DNA of 64,000 bases, taken from positions 20,074,001 to 20,138,000 of the forward strand of contig NC_056410.1 of assembly GCF_905147365.1 (NCBI RefSeq), in the 5' to 3' direction. Source of the stretch: Aricia agestis (taxonomy: Eukaryota; Arthropoda; Insecta; Lepidoptera; Lycaenidae). The notes below the pieces were generated by a model. That model saw only the letters and a list, made by a program, of their open reading frames with translations, did not search any database and had not been told where the DNA came from. The first letter of the stretch is position 1, and every line of letters begins with the position of its first letter. The position numbers were made by a program, and so were the translations under genes. This document shows, piece after piece, positions 1-12,602 of this stretch.

Positions 1-139
1 AAATCTTAAATATATCATGTATAGTATAAAAGTATTAAATATATTTTGGTTGTCTGGTACCCGTAACACAAGTCCTTCAGGTAGGTACTTAGCACGGGGC
101 CAGACTGACGTGGTGTGAAGCGTCCATAGATAGTTATAA
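1..139 (+). repeat. SINE 3' part, cut by the window edge
   Basis: The sequence closely matches the 3' body of the tRNA-headed SINE at 12603-13035. Shared words include GTCTGGTACCCGTAACACAAG and GCACGGGGCCAGACTGACG, and both end at a TCCATAGATA tail. The tRNA-like head would lie outside the window. The identification rests on the within-window match. Confidence 0.75.
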
Positions 140-153
140 CGACACCCCCCACG

Positions 154-411
154 CAGTGACGGATTAAGACTAATTGATGCCCTAAGCAATCCATGCCTGT
201 GGGACCCTCTATCCGTATCTCAACTAGAATCGGTCTTTGAACCTTTACTCTTCTGGTGCCCCCTCAGACGTGATGCCCTAGGGCCTAGGCAATTGCTTAA
301 TTCTTCAAGCCCCATAAGAGCACCGGTGATCGCGACAACAATAGAATACAATAGCATTTCCTGGAAACTGTGATCTAAGTATTAATTTGATTAAGGGCTA
401 ATCCGTCACTG
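154..411. mobile_element. hAT-like MITE with perfect 8-bp target-site duplication
   Basis: The element starts CAGTGACGGATTA and ends TAATCCGTCACTG, which gives 13-bp perfect terminal inverted repeats. The flanks 146-153 and 412-419 are both CCCCCACG, an 8-bp target-site duplication. The CAGTG terminus and 8-bp duplication are hallmarks of the hAT superfamily. At 258 bp with no open frame it is non-autonomous. The intact duplication argues for a fairly recent insertion next to the SINE tail. Confidence 0.88.
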
Positions 412-484
412 CCCCCACGGTGGGGTGGACGCAAAAGAATATAATATCATCCCCGATTGATGTACCAAAAAAATATATTTTTAT

Positions 485-562
485 GATTTTATATGACGCG
501 ACGGGCAGACGGACGGACAGACCGAAACTATAAGGGTTCCTTGTTGACTACGGAACCCTAAA
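485..562 (+). repeat. Dispersed repeat tail (GGAACCCTAAAA family)
   Basis: A run of CAGACGGACGG-type words is followed by AAGGGTTCCTTGTTGACTAC and GGAACCCTAAAA. The same tail recurs at 18145-18219 and 57058-57132, and in part at 17510, 44090 and 56770. It appears to be the 3' end of a retroposed family. Confidence 0.6.
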
Positions 563-3500
563 AAATACTCGGACGGACTCAAACCCGAGCGAAAACTTTT
601 CCGAAATCCAATCCATCGGGATTGGGAGAGTGCGTCAAAGAATCGAAATTTCAAAGACCAGGTAATATGTTAATGCTACCAGAATTGTCTTGCTTGATGA
701 CCTACCACCGCTTGTTGAACTAGCCCTAAGAACAAGTGCGTAGATCCATCCACTAATAAGCACATAAGATCAACTTGTTCACATGGTACCTGCAATGACT
801 TATTACTTATTATAACATAACCTTATATAGAGAACGTGGACGTAGTTCAGGGAATCACGTGGTAAACGGCTTCTCAGAGCAATTCATGACAATTGTATTA
901 TAGGTTTTCATGACCAAGTCGTTACGTTCAATCGATTTTCCGTATCTATAAACAGTGCGACAATGTTCAATTATTGTAATTATGTTTTGCTTCTCATTAC
1001 ACTTAAATAGGAGCATTTTCTCAGACAATACCTATAGCTGAAGTGCGCAATTTGCCGGATACTGCTTTGTCACGTATCCTTTAGAAATTGCTTGGTAGTA
1101 AAGTAAGAGATAAAAAAATTTGAGCCCTCATAAAGAAAGAAGAAAAATAAACAGTTCAGATGATTTTCAAAACCATCAGCACTTGTTGATTCTCCAGACT
1201 TTGGGAATCATAACATGTACTTTTATTCTTGAGAAAAGACGAGTTCAGAGTGTAGTTCCGTGACAATTTTCTATACAAGATTACCATCTGGAATATTCAA
1301 TTCCAGTGAGCGAATGTAAGTCGTATTAATTTGATATGGTCGAGGCTTATCTTTGCTTTGTGGGCTTCCTCTAGTGAAGCCTGGTGACGTCTCTCTACTT
1401 ACTACACCGAATAAAACATATTTCACACCAAAGTCGAGCTAAAAATACAAAAACAGAGCTTCATTTGCATGTGGCAAATAAATGAATTTCAAATCGGATA
1501 TCTGCACCTTAAATTGGAATTCGTTTTACGGGTGATTCCAAAAAAATTGGGTAACTCGCTGTCACCAGTCAATATTTATTAAATCACATATATTTTTAAG
1601 ACCTTACTGTCAGTTGTCACAAACCGAAAAACGTTCAATCAAGATAATATATCAGATTTTACGATTAATTCCAGAGAACTCAATATAATTACAATCTTTA
1701 ATTTATGTAATAATGAATTTCAGGACTTTTATAATGTAAAATCTTTAGATTTGCATTGTATTTAAAAAAACGAGAAAACTTTGTCATTAGTATCTTTCGT
1801 CAGTCCTTTGTGTACTTTTCAAATGCGAATTTTTTTGCCAAAAACATGTATGCGTGGGTAAACATATTAATTATGTTTAGTTGGTACTTGGTAATATTGT
1901 CTTATTGTAACTTAAGGCGAGGATAAACCCCAATTTGTTATTCCGTGACTCCCGGTTTACCTAGTTCCTATATAATAACGAAGTGTTAAAAAATATGAGA
2001 TATAAAGCACAATATTCAAAATACCTTAAACCCTAAACATTTTAATAAAACGTAATACTTTACTGTAATTAATTTACAAAGTCACCTCCGAAAAAACTCT
2101 ATTTCATCGAAATATAAGTATTAACTAGGATAATTGTACATTTTATTTGAATAAATTGTTAGCAAATCTATATTAAAAATTTTTAACCGAACAATTTTGT
2201 TTCTTAATATTTATTTCCAAAGATATTTAAAAAAAACATGAAAAATAGAGAAGATCCGCCCGAGAACCTACAGTTTTATGCTAAGCTAAAATGAATCTTA
2301 TTGCGATGCGTATACGCTTGATCTTTGGTTGTGTGCAAGGTTATCGTTTTTGATTGAGATTAATCCCCGCCTTATTATCAGTACTGTGTTACCCTCGTCA
2401 TTCCTCTTGCAGTCAAATTCAGAAAAATCTAAATATTTTAAAAACTACTCTAAAAAGTTACTGTCCCGATTTGCAACAATATGTTAATTAATATTACTCA
2501 TCTTACAAACCCAAACTTGTCTAAAACCATAAAAACTACAGTAAACAAAATATTCCTATAAGTCACCCATTTTTTGTAGAACCACCCATACTGAGGTAAA
2601 ACTTTTAAAAATTAACAGAAACGGCACACAAATGAATAATGAGCGAGGCGAATAGTAATTCTAGAAAAAAACAAATTAAAACGGTCACATGTAACGCTAT
2701 TAGTGCACTGTTTGTCAGTTTACAGGAAATAGTGACCTCGTTGGAGCTTTCATCAAACCAGTAATTTGATGCACTAGAGCAGACCAGGAAACCAATAATT
2801 TGATTTGCAGCTTGTTTGAGTAGTACACAGAGTTTTTATATTAATTTAAACCAATTTTTCCCAAAGTGGTCCAAGTAGACCGACCACCAGGGTCTTTATT
2901 TGGTAGTAATGTAGCTTTTTGTGCACGGGATTCAGCAAAATTTGAATATGGTCTATAAAACAAGAGTTTGGGAGCCTCTAATTTAAACGGATTCAATTTA
3001 GACCGAAACCAGCTCTAAATCTTGGGACTTGCGAGCTTTAGAAGATTAGTTCCGTTTTTATTTGAGATTTTTTACTGACGCGTAAAATTAACAAAGTATA
3101 CTTCGTATAGACTATGACTAAGAGATTCTCACATTGCATCACATAAACCGCGACATCAGATAAGATATTAATTATGTAAAGTTATAGTCACAACAAGGAC
3201 TCAAATATTGTATTTCAAAATAATGTTTAGAGTTTTTACGTGTAGATTTGTAGGGTTTATTTTAGTTGAACAATGACAAAACCACAACATATTCTCGAAA
3301 CTACATAGAAGACTAGGTTAGAAAATAGTATAGAGAAGATAGAATAAAATTCAAGTCAGAAATTAGTGATGCAAATGGACCAAAAATAAATAAAACGTGG
3401 ACAATATTTTTTGAATGTATTCTAAAAGCACCCTAAAAGGTTACGTGACCCTAGGTTGATGCTTTTTTATGGATTACCTTTTTTTATTTTATTTTTTTCA

Positions 3501-4843
3501 TTACTTATAAATACCTCTAGCACGAGCCGCTGGACCTAACAGAACAATTTTAAAACAGCCAATAAGCTGTCAGCTGTAGGTATCGAAACCTCCGAGTCGG
3601 TCAAATGCAACCGTCCTTACATAACGGTATCATTCGCGGCTGACTGCACATAGCCCTGTTCTGATTCAATAAGTATATTTTATCTACCGTTGTGTGGTGG
3701 AGGGGAGATCAACCGCAAAGAAGTTACAACTACAATGTTATTACTTTGAGCTGTCTCTCTCTTTGTAAGGGGAGGTAAAACTGGTACTTGCTAGTGTTCC
3801 TAGCCCAAGACAGCTTTAGAATGTCCCTCGGGCTCCCTGAGACCATATCAAAGGATTTTGTGGTTGGATACCGCTGTCAACCCTGGCGACACAGGAAATA
3901 TAGTGTCGGGAATGTGTAGTAGGCCAAAGCCTGTTAAAAAAATCTTCAATTTAAAAATGTGCAATGTAAACAGTCTCCGAAATGGTTTTCACCATTGCTA
4001 GAGATAAGTCCGCATAGTGCATATATTTGCTCCAGGCTTTTTGGACATCGTAGCTTAACACCTCCATCGTGCGTATCGCAGACACAATAGATTTTCAATT
4101 GTAATATACGGCCGGCTGTCGCTTGGGGATTGATGGGTTAATATTGAATTGACATGATCCGACCGAATAAAGTTAGTCTGTCAACTGCCTAGGAATCAAT
4201 TTCCTCGATGGTACATTACACACATGAAATATCCATGGGAGAAGTTCTCAATGAATAAACACAATTCAAATCATGCGCCAGAGCGCCACACACTCATGCA
4301 AATTAGTTTATCAAAATTTATCATGAACTGTCGCAACCATTCATGTCAGAGTCATTGAACCGTCGAGTACGATTTAACTCTTATTTATAAATATATTTTA
4401 GAAGCCTCAACTGAGAATATCGGGGAATACGGGACATAAAAAGTTTGCCACGATAAGAGGTTCGATTGGCAGTTGGCACGCTACACCAACTCCCAAAGGA
4501 TTAACTAAGCACACAATAGAGAAGTTGCAACGTTTATTATCCTTCTGTGCACCGAACGAGAACAATTCTACGACCAAGCTAGAACACAGATACTCGTAGC
4601 TATTCCAACTCGGTTCGTGTGACGTCATTAAAAAAAAACTAAAGGAAAACGACGAAGCACACGTTCTATAAAAACTAATGATGATGTTGATGACTATGAG
4701 GCATCAGTATAAAGGTCGGTACTCGCAAATGGAACAAAAACGAAAGTTGGGTAAAACCCAATTAAAGTATTAGTAGTACCTAACTATCTACCTAACTATA
4801 TAATATTATTGTTTATTACATATTACTTTAGTTATATCTTTAA
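563..4843. other. Gene-free AT-rich stretch
   Basis: No exon-like open frame is visible; the longest frames are short and low in complexity. One repeated segment is seen: 4139-4216 resembles 10972-11049, sharing words such as TTGACATRAYCCGACC and AATCRATTTC. No promoter or RNA gene was recognised. Confidence 0.6.
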
Positions 4844-4853
4844 ACGAGCAATT

Positions 4854-4932
<79 letters not shown>

Positions 4933-5094
4933 CCCCCTATATACTAAATTTCATGAAAATCGTTGGAGCCGATTCCGAGATTCCAATGAAATTTAGTATA
5001 TAGGGGGTTTCGGGGGCGATAAATCGATCTAGCTAGGAATAATTTCTAGAAAATGTCATTTTCAACGGATACCGAGCAAAGCTCGGTCAAACAG
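4844..5094 (+). mobile_element. Helitron 3' fragment with TA microsatellite and inverted duplication
   Basis: The 3' part has the hairpin ACCGAGC-AAA-GCTCGGT followed by CAAACAG, the typical end of a common lepidopteran Helitron family. A second copy lies inverted at 31957-32235. Both copies contain ACGAGCAATTCTT next to a long (TA)n run; here the run covers about 4857-4931. An inverted duplication is present: CCCCCTATATACTAAATTTC at 4934 pairs with its complement ending near 5009. The terminal CTAG is degraded. Confidence 0.7.
4857..4931. repeat. (TA)n microsatellite
   Basis: About 75 bp of uninterrupted TA dinucleotides lie inside the Helitron fragment. A small frame reading Ile-Tyr repeats across it is an artefact of the repeat. 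Confidence 0.97.
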
Positions 5095-7101
5095 ATAATT
5101 AGTTAATTATGCATTACACATTTTCCACGCAGTAAACATTTCTCCTGCAACCGTAGATAGAGTCTGACAAACGAGACAGGTACTAACAGAATAGTAAAAC
5201 TAATTAAATAAGTACTGAAGTCATAACAAAGGACAAATTAGTTTTCCACGCTAGTTCGTGCACACTATGACACATAGTTTACTAAAACACAGCAGCGTAA
5301 CAACTCTTTAAATATTTGATAAGCCTTTCGTTATGCACTGTTAGCAGAGCGGGTCCTGGGGGACCAAACTAAAATAACATTACTTTCGTTATTACCACCA
5401 GTGTCATCGTATTCAGAATTTAATTTGATACGTTTTCAACTTTAGTGTTGTCGCGTGAAATAAAGTTTTTGTACCTAAATCAGATTACTCTATAAATATA
5501 ACTCGAGCGTCACAAGATTACACAATAGGAAGCCATACATGCGACGCAGAATCCGATATTGCAATGAAATGACAACACGAGATGACCTAAGCAATAAGCA
5601 TTCGTTGCACAAGACAATATTGTCGTGGGATGATTTGAGAGGGAACAGTAAATTGTTTATTATCGCAAAGCTTATTCCTCGTTTAACCTATTTTCAAGAC
5701 CTTTTCTCCCGTCGTTAAAGCAGCGTATGAGAAGCGTGAAAATTTTTAGGTTTTTTGACAGAAGATCTATAAGCGCTTTTGATTGGGTAACGTCAAAAAT
5801 TTAACCAACCATCCATTGATGATTGGTTGGATAGATAAACAGCCTCTGTCTGCCTCAAAAAACCTCTGTATGCCTCAGGAACCAGGCATAAGCATTAGTA
5901 GCAGTACGATGGATGTGTAATCTACTTAATAACTCCGGTCACTGCGATGACATGATTCCAATTCCGAATGCAATCCGACAATTATAGGCGGATATCCTTC
6001 GATTGACGAACCAAGTGGTTGTCAGGGTCTTGAATTACAATCCGACGAAAATCATGATGCGTCGGTGATAACTTGAATTAGATTTTTTAAACCAAACCCT
6101 CATATTTTGACAAAAAATAAGCTTAAATGATATTGAAGGTTATCTTGTTTAAATAGTTTAATTTATTTTATTTTCAGAATGTGGGAAGAAATAATTGTTT
6201 GCAGTATCTACATTCTACCATAATATTTTTATGCTGTTTTACTTAACTTTTACAGTTATTATTACCATAATTACTAAACTGGTGGGTGAGTTTACCACTT
6301 TAAATGTAAATTTATAATTCTAGACGTATGATTTATTAGAAGGCCTCGTAAAATCTAGGCTAATCATCAGATCGATCGAGCTATTGTAAACAATTTTAAT
6401 TAAATTTTTTCTTGTTAATGTTCGGTTACATAACAAATAAATCACACGAAAAATACTTACTTAATTTAGATTTATTGATAATGTCCCTGGTATATAAACT
6501 ACAGAAAATTAATAGGTTCTAACTTCTTAAAGTCATGATTCTATCATAAATAAAAAAATGAGAAAAATGATGAATATATTTTGCTACTATACCAAGTGAT
6601 AGGTTTGGTATGTTTTTTACTTGCAAAAATTAGTGTTTCAGATGTTCATGAAATAAAGGAAAGCTTTTTAACATTTACCTACTGTGCAAGTTTTACTTAC
6701 TCATAAATGACTATTTACCCAAACATTGACCACATTAATCCTCATTCTTTTCAGATAACATTATGATGTCATGCAGATAAGTCTAGCTGACTAAAGTGCG
6801 ACAGATTATACACACCTTGAAGTCGACCAAAACGCGATAATAGAAAACGAAAACGTTGACAAATAACATATTACGCCATCACATAAACAGGTTTATAGCT
6901 ATATATGAAACTGCAGGTTTATCGTTCAGCAGTTTGGGCGTGAATAGGTAACAAACTAACGGACTTTCGCATTTATATTACTACTAGTAAGATTAAAAAC
7001 AACAAAAATAACAAACAAATAGGTGATACAAGGAGTGTAAGTAATAAGTATGCAATTACCTCACTCCCATTGTGGAGTAGTACGTCTGGTAGCTAGGCAA
7101 G
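5095..7101. other. Gene-free stretch with one small Helitron fragment
   Basis: No gene was recognised. At 6918-6990 a minus-strand Helitron 5' fragment is visible: the complement reads CGAAAGTCCGTTAGTTTGTTACC then ATTCACGCCCAAAC, resembling the family at 43217-43439. A weak hairpin lies near 5805-5835 (CCAACCATC / GATTGGTTGG). Confidence 0.55.
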
Positions 7102-7113
7102 TCTTATCTCAAT

Positions 7114-7484
7114 GGTTGCCTCTGTGGTCCAGTGGCAGTGGCGCGGCTCTTGACTCGGAGGTCGTGGATTCGATTCCCGCGTTGGAAACATGTTAATTCC
7201 AAGTTTGGTTAGGACAATGCAGGCTGATCACCTGATTGTCTGACAAGTAAGATGATCCGTGAGATGACGCGTCGGATGGGCATGTAAAAAGTCGGCCCTG
7301 CGCCTGATCTCTCACCGGTCGTGTCGGTCTTCCGTCCCACTGGGTTATGAGAGTAAAGGAATAGAGAGTGCTCTTGTGGACTGCGCACACACTTGGGCAC
7401 TATATAATTACTCCTGCGTAGCTGGCCTGGTTTCAATGAAATCGGCCACCGTCACCGAAACCGGTGTGGGAGCTATTATTATTA
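7114..7484 (+). mobile_element. Full-length tRNA-derived SINE with 12-bp target-site duplication
   Basis: The head CCTCTGTGGTCCAGTGGCAG contains an A-box-like TGGTCCAGTGG. The B-box GATTCGATTCC follows about 35 bp later, as in a pol III internal promoter. The body continues to a (ATT)n tail. Both flanks read TCTTATCTCAAT (7102-7113 and 7485-7496), a perfect 12-bp target-site duplication made by LINE-type retroposition. The overall plan resembles lepidopteran tRNA-headed SINEs such as Metulj; that family assignment is inference. Confidence 0.88.
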
Positions 7485-7496
7485 TCTTATCTCAAT

Positions 7497-10400
7497 TTCC
7501 ACAAGAAGGAAAACATGTTCCAACTAAAACTAGCTGTAGAAAGTTCGTCTAAGTGAAAAACTATGTTCAACAGCTTAAGGTTTCTAGGTTAGCTATAAGC
7601 GACAAGCATTTTGCTTGGAAAACACACAAGAATTTAATGTGAGGTTTTATGACGTAATGACTTTATATTGTTTACTATCGTAAAACCATATACGAATAGC
7701 TTTTTTAAATTGCAATTCTAAGGAAATAACAAATAAATATTTTAACCGTAACACGTGGTTAAGTTGATAGTGGAGCAGTGTAAAGAATTGATAGTTATTG
7801 TTATTTTAAAACAAGTCGAAGTTTGCACGGAATTACTATAGGAAACTTTTAAGTGTAGAGTCAAACCATGTCAAACACTGAAACATACAATAATTGGTAC
7901 AAGCGTAAGAATTTTCTAAATGTATTAAAAGAAATATACAGCCGAATATAGAACTCCTCTTTTTTTAAAGTCGGTTAATTAGTTGAATAAAGTATCTAAA
8001 TAAGTCAAGCAACACTGAAAGTACCCTTCTAGCATATCTCTACATAGCATCAAACGGAATTTTGAAGATCAACACCGCCTACTACACAACACCTAAGTTT
8101 TTTGCCGTTTCGTAAAGCAGAAAAAATACTTGGACCATGAAAAGTATTTTCGTGAAGCAAAAACCTATTAAAGCCTCAGATATAGACGACTGTCGTCACG
8201 ACTGTCACGACATGGCTTCGCTCCGTGTCAATGGCAAAGCCAATAAACGAAACAATATGTACAACTCCACCCTGGCGGAGAATTATCTCATAATCCTAGA
8301 CTACAAGAGGTGGAAGTTGGAATATGAGAGAAACGTAATTTTCCAAATAAATATAACGCACAGCAGTAGACTGCTGTGTGTTATATTTATTTGGAAAATA
8401 TCTCTATGAAACAATATAGTGCCAGAGTTTTGAGCTTTTACTCAACTGAATCTTCTTAGAGAGAAGTATCGATGTATAGAACGTATCTATCGTTATTATG
8501 CTATTGTTTTAGAATAGTCTCTCTACCTAATTTCTACGTTTAAATGACAGCGGTCATAAAGAGGACTTAGCTAAGACAACTTAACTAGAATGCTTGAATG
8601 AGAGAGCCAAGAGGGCTCAAATGGAGACAAGGATAGTTCGTTAACCGCAAACCTGTATTGTGCAACTGTATCGGATGGTATTGCAATCTAAATCTTAAAG
8701 ATTCGTTCACCTAACCGTTATTTAATCCATTTCAATTTAATTAAGTCAAGCTATTAGAAGATAAGCCGAAATGACCTACATTTTATTTGAGTTTTAACAA
8801 AAACGTGACCTTACATCTAACAATTTTTGAAATCATCAAAAGGTCTCAAGATTGGATCTTTTAAAATGGACATGATGTTTCCAGTTGGTATAATTTAAGT
8901 GGAGGAAAAATGTTTCCTGGCAGTTTTTTGTATAAATACCTCATTTAGCAAACTTTAGAGCGCGTTTTGTTTTGAATTCGTCTGATGGTAATATTTGCAA
9001 AAGGCTTCCCTAATAGGAAGTACCTACCATTTATTTGCTTAATACTTTGTACGCTTTCATAATAACATCTGAATGTTGACATACTCATAGCGTCATTGAA
9101 TATTTTTTTGAATCATCAATAGACGCCAATAACTAAAATGGATTGGCACAGGTTTGATAGCCAGCCGTAATGGTCCGAACTTCGAAGCCTTAAACCAATA
9201 AAAAAATACAATGCCAGTGACATACCATCAGCTTGGAAATCCAGTGTGATAGAAGTATTCAACTGGTGGAACAGAAACGATCACAAACGATCACAATCGT
9301 CAAAACTTTGTCACAACAACATACGTCCACTCCCCACGCACGTTGAATAAGTACTGAATTACTGATCAGATGATGATCAACAAATATGCATTCCGCGTCA
9401 TCGCTTCGGAGGAAACTAGTCTCTATATTAATGAGCACAGAGGCTAAGTTTCCCTACAGCAATATGCACATTGCATGCGATTACTATTTGTATTTCCAGT
9501 TTTGCCTACGCCCTACACTCTCGTTCCAATCAAGCCTTTAATATAAATAGACTGATTAACGTAGTTTATTGAAAATGTTTCCTGAATTTACAACTATAGT
9601 GCTAGTAGATAAAGTTTCAAACTTTAAAGGGCCTAGATCATTCCTATTGCTTTTAATAATAACAGTATACCCTATATTATGTAGTCATCATAGGTTTAAA
9701 TGTTGGTATCGGTAGTACAGTATCAATTTCCTCTTCTATCATGCGGGCGAAGGTGCCCCAAAACTACTAATATAACTCATTTATAATATAACCATTGAAA
9801 GTCCTAGACCTAAGAGAATTGTTTGTAAGAGTACATCTCAAGCCCAACTTAAAATTAATAGCTTCAGAGTTGAAGGTGATGAACTGACTTCCGCTACGCA
9901 ACCTTACGAGTGAACCGGTCGTTATGGACGGATTTGGCCTTGACTATTGTTATTTTACTTTTGTTTCTTGCTTATTGAGAAATCGAATGGACGGAACCTT
10001 TGCGCCCATTCCTTTCCGATTTTAGATGAATTCTAGTCTAAAATGAGAGATCAGAGGAAAAAGAGCGATATAGAAACACACCCATCTATTAATGGATAAT
10101 AATTTTTCTCGTCGTAAATCTGAAAGTGACCGCACTGTTTTAGCTAAAAATTGAACCAAGAAATAATTTTTATTGTTGTTGTATAAGTGATATAACGCAG
10201 GAATAGAAATCACGACCTCCATGGTCGAGACTCAAGCTCTAAAGTTATAGACCTAGGTATCTCTGAAAACTTTATGTGGAAAACGGTCATACATAGGCCA
10301 GACCATATCTACTCTTAAAATTCGCGTCCTTCTGACAAAGTCAACAGCAAAGAACAAAGAAATAACATAACGGTAGCAGACATGTTTCAGCAAAAACGAT

Positions 10401-10654
10401 TATTTAAACATTGTTGGCTGTGAAGAGCGTGCTACTTAAGCCGTTGTTTTGGTACGAGATGTAGAGTTCAATGATCTGATATCACAATTTCCGCAAGTGA
10501 TCTTGTACAAGTCGTTCAAAACATTAACGTTATCAATATTGCACGGTTGTAAATGTTGAACCATTCCTAATAGACGTAATTACAACTAGGTGTGGTTAAT
10601 TTTCCTGATAATCCCAGTTAGGAAAAATAACACAAGGACAGCAGATTCTTAAGT
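7497..10654. other. Gene-free stretch
   Basis: No exon-like frame was seen. A 90-codon plus-strand frame at 8137-8409 runs through the palindrome at 8337-8399 and shows no recognisable domain, so I do not call it a gene. No further repeat was recognised here. Confidence 0.5.
8337..8399. repeat. Near-perfect hairpin, about 29-bp stem
   Basis: ATTTTCCAAATAAATATAAC followed by GCACAGCAG pairs with CTGCTGTGTG and TTATATTTATTTGGAAAAT across a short loop at TAGA. There is about one G:U-type mismatch. It could be a very short MITE or a transcribed hairpin; no target duplication is obvious. Confidence 0.75.
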
Positions 10655-10850
10655 AGATAGATGAGGCCCGGAACCCCGTAGCGTCAAAATTCATTTGTCG
10701 GGCAGGAACCATACACTTTTACCAGATAAAAAGTATTGTATGCCCTTTCCCGGGACTCAAAGTATCTCCATGCCAAATTTGACCAAAATTAGTTCAGTGG
10801 TTTGGGCGTGATAAGGTAACACATTGAGCATTCGCATTCGCGTCGAAGAA
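10655..10850 (-). mobile_element. Helitron relic, minus orientation
   Basis: The complement reads TTATCACGCCCAAACCACTG, then a TTTGAGTCCCGGGAAAGGGC segment, and ends CCGGGCCTCATCTATC. This is the same order as in the Helitron at 43217-43439, which ends GCGGGCTCATCTAA. Both ends are degraded. Confidence 0.6.
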
Positions 10851-12103
10851 CTGTTTGAGCATTTGTCAATTAGCCTGTGCAGAAATTTATTTACTGTCAA
10901 ATCATGAACCTACATAAGTAATGTGGTCGAGTTGTGCCACCTAGAGGTGGAGGAGGCTGATGGATTACGACTACCATTGACTTGACATAACCCGACCAAA
11001 TGACGAAGGTCTGCTATCTGCCTATGAATCGATTTCTCTGATAGTACACGCGTGGGTGTAAGAAGCCTAGCGAACATGGTCATTGCAAATTGGTCGGTAA
11101 CTCTGTACGGAGTAGTTTTGGAGATGTACGTAGGCCGTAATTGTCTCATGAGTTATGACGTATACACTAGACACTATACTGCATAATGGTGGTCCTAAAA
11201 TGATTGTACACAATGAGAACATTAAAATAATAATCATAATAAAGTGTTAACTGAGTTAGTCGCTGGGTCAACAGACATTAAATTCGAAATATTATAACAT
11301 TGTAGTAGTATAACAATAGCTACTATTCTAATAGAATCTTTTTTTACATGAGGAAATGCTTTAGGTATCTATGTGGGACTCCTGCGTAGTCTACCCACTA
11401 AAACCCCATGGTGCTCCACCCCTCGCTTAAGGCAGAGTTGCGGGTACAATAGAACCTACCGCAATTCTACCAGATTCTAATATGACCTAGGTCACGGCAA
11501 AATAAGTAGATGAAAACGAATAAACGCGTTTCAAAATTAGAGAAAGGAAGTGTTTTTGGAGTTTCTGTAAAATTCACCGTGAATAAAAATATTTTCGACT
11601 CTTATTATATTGCTCACAGTTGGTGCGCTAAATGTTAACACAATTCATCAAGTACATTTCATCAAGTAATTTCTAAAGTCTTATAGCTCTATTTGATCTC
11701 TGAACTCTAGAGATAGACATCGTTCACTCATGCTGAATGTAGATATTTTAGTCTCTATATAATGTAAAGAAGAAAAACGTGTGTTTTTAGTACATTCGTT
11801 TCTTCCAGTCATTGCATATACCTACAATCTAAATACATTCTTTATTTGAGTTAAATCCAGGAAAGGAACTAAATTAACAATTGCAAACGATTTGATAAAC
11901 AAACCGTGTTATTTTATTTACCAGATAATAACCATAACCACATTCCTAGCGAGTTAATCACTAATCAGAATAGTGAATGGTCGTAATATAATGTGGCAAT
12001 TCATTGGTTAGCATAGAGTGGCATAGACTATAGAGTATAGAGCAAGAGCATAGTTCACTATTGAGTTTTAAGGCCATGCTCACCACATGCCATTATGATG
12101 AGG
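10851..12103. other. Gene-free stretch with an old repeat
   Basis: 10972-11049 resembles 4139-4216, suggesting an old dispersed repeat. Elsewhere I see no gene or recognised element. A 79-codon minus frame at 10910-11149 overlaps the repeat and is not credible as a gene. Confidence 0.5.
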
Positions 12104-12328
12104 AAAACTAGTCTTGGTCTTGCAGTCTTGGTCAAGGTCTTGCAAAAAATGCAAATCCAAGACCAAGACATCTGTATAACATGAATTTCAAGTTCAAAGA
12201 ATTTTTTAAGTGATACCTACAACCTGGAAACAGGCAGACGACCAGGTGATGTATAATTAATTGGGTCCCGTTTTTACCCTTTGATTATGTAACCATGCAT
12301 TTAAACTAAAAATTTGGAATATACGTAG

Positions 12329-12371
12329 CGGCCGAAAAGGAAGATCTTCCAACCGACAGAGAATCCGATAA
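12329..12371 (+). repeat. Decayed fragment of the miniature LTR element's LTR
   Basis: GCGGCCGAAAAGGAAGATCT followed by TCCAACCGA matches the LTRs at 41789-41961 and 42263-42435 with a few changes. This is the only other trace of that family that I noticed in the window. Confidence 0.6.
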
Positions 12372-12602
12372 TCCGGATTTTTTTTAATAAAATAAATCGG
12401 CCAAGTGCGAATTGGACTCGCCCATGAAGGGTTCCGTTATACTTATTTCAAAATTTTAATTTTTCTTAAGGACTTATTTCCGCTAAAAGATCAGCGTATG
12501 CTGAGTTGGTCCTCGGCTTTTCATTAGTATTTTCAATTCAAGAATCATTCTCTTAATAAGTTAAGAAGTCATGTAGCTAGTCTAATAATTTAGGTTTGAG
12601 TT

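Noticed and set aside
4809..5003. Open frame of Ile-Tyr repeats
   Set aside because: It is the translation of the (TA)n microsatellite and Helitron sequence, not a protein.
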